From contig CAVUEG010000006.1 of assembly GCA_963740525.1 (NCBI GenBank), positions 868,001-932,000 of the forward strand: a stretch of DNA of 64,000 bases. The letters are read 5' to 3'. Below are positions 60,822 to 64,000 of the stretch, piece after piece. The position numbers and the translations under genes were made by a program. Source of the stretch: CAVUEG01 sp963740525. Lineage in GTDB: Bacteria > Actinomycetota > Actinomycetes > Propionibacteriales > Nocardioidaceae. How positions within the stretch are numbered: the stretch's first letter is position 1; each line of letters opens with the position of its first letter. A model generated the notes under the pieces. It did not search any database. It saw only the letters and a program-made list of their open reading frames with translations, and was not told the DNA's origin.

Positions 60822-61091
60822 CTAGAAAGCGCGTGAGGACTCGGACTCGGCGTCGCCCCACATGCTGTCGTCGTAGGGGTCGTCCGGGATCACCTCGCGG
60901 TCGTCGGGCGAGACCGGAGGGTGGTGACCGGGGGCCGGGTGGCCGAGCTCCTCGAGATCGGCGGAGAGCCTGTCCACGTCCGAGGTCAGCCGGCGCACCC
61001 CCAAGGTGTCGCCGTACTGCTCCTGGATGCCGCGGATCGCCACTGTGAGGCGCGCGATCGCTTCATGGGTCTCCTGCACCGGGTCCGACAT
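60822..61091 (-). CDS. hypothetical protein upstream of sdh operon
   Basis: An 89-aa hydrophilic protein with an N-terminal helix (E-T-H-E-A-I-A-R-L-T-V-A-I-R-G-I-Q-E) and a disordered acidic/proline C-terminus (P-D-D-P-Y-D-D-S-M-W-G-D). It lies 7 bp before the membrane subunit gene. A small conserved gene sits in the same place in mycobacteria (Rv0250c-Rv0247c), so it may be an accessory factor. The role is unknown. Confidence 0.75.
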   Translation of the reverse strand: MSDPVQETHEAIARLTVAIRGIQEQYGDTLGVRRLTSDVDRLSADLEELGHPAPGHHPPVSPDDREVIPDDPYDDSMWGDAESESSRAF

Positions 61092-61173
61092 CGGTCACCT
61101 CCGTGACGTGGGCCACTACGACGGACCCCACTCTGTCTCCTCGACCCCACGACGTAAAGGGTCGACACGACGA

Positions 61174-61968
61174 TCAGGACAGGAAGAGTCGCTCGAGCAC
61201 CATTGCCACGCCGTCCTCGTCGTTCGGAGGGGCGACCTCCAGGGCGGCCTCGAGCACCTGCGGGTGCCCGTTCGCCATGGCGTACGACGAACCGGCCCAG
61301 CGCAGCATCGCCACGTCGTTGGGCATGTCGCCGAACGCCATCACCTCCTCGGAGGCGATCTCGAGCTCCGCGCACAGCAGCTCCAGGGTGCTCGCCTTGG
61401 TGACGCCGGAGGCGCTCATCTCGATGAGCGGGCCGCGGGAGGACCACGTCGTGGTCACCAGGTGGCCGACCAGCTCCTCCACCCGCTGCCAGTAGGGCTC
61501 GGGCTCCTGGTCCACGTCCAGCGCCAGGAGCTTGACCACCTGGTCGTCGAAGACCTCCTCGAGCGGCCCCACCATCAGGTCGGCACGCTGCGCGTCGTCG
61601 GGCTGCGGGAGGAAGACCGGCTCCTTGGCGAAGCCGGCTGGCTTCTCCATCGCGAACATCGAGCCGGGGAAGACGCCGCGGATGGTGGCGGCCACCTCCA
61701 GCCCGATGTCGCGCGGGATCGTGCGGGATCGGATCACGGCCCGGTCGTGGACGTCGTACACGATGCCGCCGTTGGAGCAGATCGCCAGCCCCTCGCCGCC
61801 CACGTGCGCCCAGAGGTCGTCCATCCAGCGGATCGGGCGGCCGGTCACGAAGACGACGACCACTCCCAGGTCCTCGATAGCGGTCAGCACCTCACGGGTG
61901 TGCGTGGTGATCGTGCCGTCGCTGTGCAGCAGCGTGCCGTCGAGGTCCGTGGCGACGAGACGGATCAC
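61174..61968 (-). CDS. HAD-superfamily hydrolase, Cof-type
   Basis: A 264-aa phosphatase. Motif I D-L-D-G-T-L (A-T-D-L-D-G-T), motif II V-T-G-R, the motif III lysine presumably in G-V-T-K-A-S-T-L and motif IV G-D-M-P-N-D. A C2-type cap lies between. GTG at 61968 sits right behind the stop of the upstream HAD gene, which suggests the two are co-translated. Substrate unknown; the class dephosphorylates sugar phosphates and cofactors. Confidence 0.88.
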   Translation of the reverse strand: MIRLVATDLDGTLLHSDGTITTHTREVLTAIEDLGVVVVFVTGRPIRWMDDLWAHVGGEGLAICSNGGIVYDVHDRAVIRSRTIPRDIGLEVAATIRGVFPGSMFAMEKPAGFAKEPVFLPQPDDAQRADLMVGPLEEVFDDQVVKLLALDVDQEPEPYWQRVEELVGHLVTTTWSSRGPLIEMSASGVTKASTLELLCAELEIASEEVMAFGDMPNDVAMLRWAGSSYAMANGHPQVLEAALEVAPPNDEDGVAMVLERLFLS

Positions 61969-61969
61969 C

Positions 61970-62791
61970 TCAGAACCAGCGGGAGAGCTCGGCCGCCGCG
62001 CCGTCTGCGTCGACGGCCTGCGTCGAGGCATCGGCCGCCGCGTGGACCTCGGGCGGTGCCTGGCCCATCGCCACGCCGCGGCCCGCCCACGCCAGCATCT
62101 CGATGTCGTTGCGGCCGTCCCCGATCGCCAGCACGTCGGCCCGGTCGATCCCGAGCCGTTCGCAGGCCACCTCGAGGCCGTGTGCCTTGGACACTCCCTC
62201 GGGAGCGAGGTCGAGCCAGGCTGTCCAGCCGATGAAGTAGTTGGTGCCCCGCAGGCCGAGCTTCTTGGCCAACGTCACGAAGTCCTCAGAGGTCGAGTCG
62301 GGGTCGCGGATGATCACACGGCTCACCTCGTCGGCGACGATCTCCTCGATCGGGGTCAGGATCATCTCGCCGGAGAGCTCGCCTTCGGGGAAGTGTCGGT
62401 TCACGCGGTAGCCGACACCGTGCTCCTCCACGGCGACGGCGGCGTCGGGCACATGCTCCAGCACGGTGCTGACGGCCTCGCGCGCGTCGAAGGTCACCTC
62501 GTGCACCAGGTTCATCGGCGGGTAGGTGACCACCACCGCACCGTTGGACGCGACGATGAGCGCCTCGGCCCCGTCGTCGGTGAGGCCGAGGTCATCGGCC
62601 AGCCAGGTCATCCCGTGCGGAGCCCGACCACTCGCCAAGATCACCGGGACACCCGCGGCACGCACCCGGCGTACGGCGTCCCGGACGGGGGCGCTGACCT
62701 CCTCGACGCTGAAGCCGTGCTCGAGGTCGGGGACCAGCAGCGTGCCGTCGATGTCGAGAGCGACCAGCCGCGGACGCCAGTCGTCAGTCAC
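61970..62791 (-). CDS. HAD-superfamily hydrolase, Cof-type
   Basis: A 273-aa paralogue of the next gene: motif I D-I-D-G-T-L, motif II A-S-G-R, a lysine in G-V-S-K-A-H-G-L and motif IV G-D-G-R-N-D. The GTG at 62791 (V-T-D-D-W-R-P-R-L-V-A-L) overlaps the end of serS by 8 nt, so translation may be coupled. The neighbouring pair looks like a tandem duplication. Substrate unknown. Confidence 0.85.
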   Translation of the reverse strand: MTDDWRPRLVALDIDGTLLVPDLEHGFSVEEVSAPVRDAVRRVRAAGVPVILASGRAPHGMTWLADDLGLTDDGAEALIVASNGAVVVTYPPMNLVHEVTFDAREAVSTVLEHVPDAAVAVEEHGVGYRVNRHFPEGELSGEMILTPIEEIVADEVSRVIIRDPDSTSEDFVTLAKKLGLRGTNYFIGWTAWLDLAPEGVSKAHGLEVACERLGIDRADVLAIGDGRNDIEMLAWAGRGVAMGQAPPEVHAAADASTQAVDADGAAAELSRWF

Positions 62792-64000
62792 TGACCGGCT
62801 CCAGCACGGTCCGACCCTGGAGGTAGGGCTGCAGCGCGGCGGGGACGCGGACCGAGCCATCAGCCTGCTGGTGGGTCTCCAGGATCGCCACGATGGTGCG
62901 CGGGATCGCGACCAGCGTGCCGTTGAGCGTGGCGATCGGCTTCACCCCGCCCCCCTCACCCGGGAAGCGGCCGCGGATGTCGAGCCGACGGGTCTGGAAG
63001 TCGGTGCAGTTCGAGGTCGACGTGAGCTCGCGGTAGCGGCCCTGGGTCGGCACCCATGCCTCGCAGTCGAACTTGCGCTCGGCGCTCAGGCCGAGGTCCC
63101 CGGCAGCCACGTCGATCACCCGGTAGGCAAGCTCGAGCTTGTCGAGCCACTCCTTCTCCCACCCGAGCAGGCGCTGGTGCTCGGCGTACGACTCCTCGAC
63201 CGTGGTGTAGGTGAACATCTCCACCTTGTCGAACCAGTGCACCCGGATGATGCCTCGCGTGTCCTTGCCGTGCGATCCTGCCTCCTTGCGGAAGCAGGGG
63301 CTGAACGCGACGTAGCGGCGCGGCAACGTGGCGGCGTCGAGGATCTCGTCGGAATGGTACGCCGCCAACGGGACCTCCGAGGTGCCGACCAGATAGGTGT
63401 CCTGGCCCTCGATCCGGTAGACGTCGTCGGCTGCCTGGCCGAGGAAGCCGGTGCCCTCCATGGCGCGTGGCTTGACCAACGTCGGCGGGATCATCGTGGT
63501 GAAGCCGGCGGACCGGGCCTGGTCCATCGCCATGTTGACCAGGGCCAGCTCGAGGTCTGCCCCGGCGCCGGTGAGGTAGTAGAAGCGGCTGCCGGAGACC
63601 TTGGCCCCGCGCTCGACGTCGATCGCGCCCAGGATCCGACCGAGCTCGACATGGTCCTTGGGCTCGAAGCCCTCCGCCTCGAAGTCGCGTGGGGTGCCGA
63701 CGGTCTCGATCACCACGTAGTCGTCCTCACCGCCCGCTGGAGCCTCGTCTGCGGCGGGGTTGGGGATCGCCATGATCGCGTCGCGCCAGGCCTGCTCGGC
63801 CTCACCCTGCGCGGCCTCGGCGACCTTCACCTCGGCTGCCAGCCCCTTGGTCCGGGCGAGCAGCTGCTGTTTCTCGTCGCCCTGTGCCTGGGGGATCTGC
63901 TTGCCGAGCGTCTTCTGCTCGCCGCGCAGCCGTTCGAAGTCCGCGATGCTCGCCCGCCGACGCTCGTCCGCGGCCAGCGCGACGTCGACCACCTCGGCCG
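62784..64000 (-). CDS. serS: seryl-tRNA synthetase (5' end cut off)
   Basis: About 405 residues of the enzyme that charges tRNA-Ser; the first few codons lie beyond the right edge. The coiled-coil arm (D-F-E-R-L-R-G-E-Q-K-T-L-G-K-Q-I-P) recognises the long variable arm of the three tRNA-Ser genes seen in this window. Class II motifs: motif 1 L-V-K-P-R-A-M-E-G-T-G, motif 2 F-S-P-C-F-R-K-E-A-G and motif 3 L-V-A-I-P-R-T-I-V-A-I-L-E. The last codons overlap the HAD gene start. Confidence 0.95.
   Translation of the reverse strand, partial: AEVVDVALAADERRRASIADFERLRGEQKTLGKQIPQAQGDEKQQLLARTKGLAAEVKVAEAAQGEAEQAWRDAIMAIPNPAADEAPAGGEDDYVVIETVGTPRDFEAEGFEPKDHVELGRILGAIDVERGAKVSGSRFYYLTGAGADLELALVNMAMDQARSAGFTTMIPPTLVKPRAMEGTGFLGQAADDVYRIEGQDTYLVGTSEVPLAAYHSDEILDAATLPRRYVAFSPCFRKEAGSHGKDTRGIIRVHWFDKVEMFTYTTVEESYAEHQRLLGWEKEWLDKLELAYRVIDVAAGDLGLSAERKFDCEAWVPTQGRYRELTSTSNCTDFQTRRLDIRGRFPGEGGGVKPIATLNGTLVAIPRTIVAILETHQQADGSVRVPAALQPYLQGRTVLEPVSD

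Overview
The window is about 70% G+C, has densely packed genes with frequent 4-nt start/stop overlaps and GTG starts, and carries Actinobacteria-specific genes: the bacterial proteasome activator, the TadA-associated protein, GAF/ANTAR regulators, a GTP-dependent PEP carboxykinase, a deazaflavin-type (Ddn-like) oxidoreductase and a mycobacterial Sdh1-type succinate dehydrogenase operon. The best fit is a chromosomal segment of a high-GC actinobacterium, most likely Nocardioidaceae (Nocardioides or a relative); the genus is inferred from gene content, not proven. No integrase, transposase, phage module or CRISPR array was seen.

Layout. 1-9.5 kb: a partial membrane protein, a DinB/SnoaL fusion, two GNAT acetyltransferases, a P-loop kinase-like protein, tRNA-Ser(CGA), a 1254-aa secreted metzincin protease, tadA with its partner gene, and upp with a one-base frameshift. 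9.3-12.5 kb: a 56-aa membrane protein and the three-gene proton-translocating transhydrogenase (pntA, pntAb, pntB). 12.5-14.2 kb: a flavodoxin-fold reductase and a GNAT protein. 14.2-23.4 kb: a complete L-arabinose locus on the minus strand, in transcription order a LacI-type regulator, two palindromic operators, araB, araD, araA, a sugar-binding lipoprotein and the GguA/GguB-type ABC ATPase and permease. The ATPase gene shows three single-base indels, and araB/araD appear fused only because of a further probable indel.

23.4-27.6 kb: a sirtuin, a methyltransferase, a GAF histidine kinase and two GAF/ANTAR RNA-binding regulators. 27.6-28.5 kb is a lower-GC gap holding fragments of a lamin-tail protein and a Fic protein. 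28.5-30 kb: menB and a Ddn-like gene. 30-42.2 kb: a tightly coupled unit in the order MOSC protein, ACT protein, purine nucleoside phosphorylase, NCS1 nucleobase permease, recC, recB, recD, with 4-nt overlaps at every junction from the phosphorylase onward. 42.3-46.5 kb: a 2'-5' RNA ligase-like gene, a DUF3841-like gene, a hybrid histidine kinase with HPt domain and tRNA-Arg(ACG).

46.5-51.7 kb: PEP carboxykinase, then a TrmB/LuxR-like regulator facing a tiny exported peptide gene whose mature end is a tandem DTGWG repeat. This is the best candidate here for a little-described system. tRNA-Ser(GCT) and tRNA-Ser(TGA) follow. 51.7-57.2 kb: a biotinyl-domain protein, a membrane protein, a nitrilase-family amidase, a MobA-like transferase with a small helical partner, a quinone oxidoreductase, the proteasome activator and an AMIN-like secreted protein. 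57.3-61.1 kb: the sdh operon. 61.1-64 kb: two HAD phosphatases and serS, which runs off the window end.

Functionally the region is mainly core metabolism (arabinose to xylulose-5-phosphate, gluconeogenesis, succinate oxidation, NADPH supply, purine salvage) plus DNA repair, redox and light/nutrient-type signalling, and tRNA decoding of serine and arginine codons.
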